Shown here one piece after another: positions 54,440 to 55,000 of a DNA stretch of 55,000 nucleotides. This DNA comes from Amphimedon queenslandica (taxonomy: Eukaryota; Porifera; Demospongiae; Haplosclerida; Niphatidae). The DNA is taken from the NCBI RefSeq assembly GCF_000090795.2, contig NW_003546263.1, positions 201,278 to 256,277 of the forward strand, in the 5' to 3' direction. The notes under the pieces were generated by a model. That model saw only the letters and a list, made by a program, of their open reading frames with translations. It was not told the DNA's origin and did no database searches. The number at the start of each line of letters is the position of its first letter. Within the stretch, counting starts at the first letter, position 1. A program made the position numbers and the translations under genes.

Positions 54440-55000
54440 ATGATAATTGGGACGAGCCTGAGCTAGCCCTGTTTGTAGGCGTACTTCATCCCCTATTTAT
54501 TTATCTTATTTATTTGATTTAGTATGTTAGCACACTAGTAGTGTATTGTTGACATTCATTTCTTTTAACTCTAAAATTAATTATTATTTTTTGTATTATA
54601 ATTTTAAAAGATTTAATTTAGAATGATTATAAAATTTTAACTTCAAATTTCACAGCAGTTGTACTACATTGTAACTACAAATAAAGAGAAAAGAAAATTG
54701 CAATAAAATGCCTTAGAACCTTCAGCATCAGATTTCTGCTCCTTTGTATATGTACCTCAACATGATAGTACTAGTAAAGCATTTTTTATTAAAATAGAAA
54801 GATTAACATAGCACAATGAAATGTATGAATGAACTATAACAATATCCTTGCAAGAGAGAGAGAGAGAGTAAATATTAAATGATTAAAATACTATTTTTAA
54901 AGATAGGCGGTTTAAACTAATAGATAATAGAGAGAGAAGAGAGTTTGAAAACATCAATAACAATAATAATAATAATAATAATAATGATTAATCACACAGA
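54440..55000. other. CTPS 3' region and trailing intergenic sequence
   Basis: Contains AATAAA at 54680-54685 and 54702-54707 (polyadenylation candidates about 245-265 bp after the stop), a short GA run at 54853-54868 and an (AAT)n run at 54961-54984. No coding frame is supportable. Confidence 0.5.

Overview
This window looks like a compact, AT-rich genome of an early-branching animal, most likely a demosponge (an Amphimedon-like genome). I infer this from three things: intron-rich animal genes with many introns of only about 40-60 bp, tightly packed genes on both strands, and large lineage-type receptors beside clear animal orthologues (KRIT1, CAMSAP, MCM8, CDC40, PDSS2). Nothing in it is bacterial.

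I support 17 genes. From left to right: KRIT1 3' part (+), MTRES1 (-), BDH2 (-), CAMSAP (+), a trefoil/GH31 alpha-glucosidase (-), a giant IPT/TIG-repeat receptor (+), an unassigned STI1-like protein (-), PNPLA8 (+), CDC40/PRP17 (-), ISCU (+), OXSM (+), an immunoglobulin-type receptor (-), PDSS2 (-), FDX2 (+), a type II membrane protein (-), MCM8 (-) and CTP synthase (+). Exon joins were read by eye from GT/AG borders, reading frame and family similarity.

Six pairs are head to head (BDH2/CAMSAP, GAA/IPT receptor, STI1-like/PNPLA8, CDC40/ISCU, PDSS2/FDX2, MCM8/CTPS), with 37 to 675 bp between start codons, so most promoters are probably shared. Several genes act in mitochondria: MTRES1 in expression, ISCU and FDX2 in Fe-S assembly, OXSM in mitochondrial fatty acid synthesis, PDSS2 in ubiquinone, and PNPLA8 in lipid turnover. 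MCM8 and CTPS share an upstream region with E2F-like sites.

The most unusual content is: (1) a dispersed repeat family with units of about 177-189 bp and a 20-bp palindromic core, present in introns of eight genes; (2) a receptor-like protein of about 3,130 residues with about 26 IPT/TIG repeats, a furin-like cysteine-rich region, one membrane span and a tail with tyrosine and proline motifs, whose reading frame is broken by one base; (3) an Ig-type receptor whose tail is dense in YxxM and YxN motifs; and (4) two short TIR elements flanked by TTA duplications, both inside introns.
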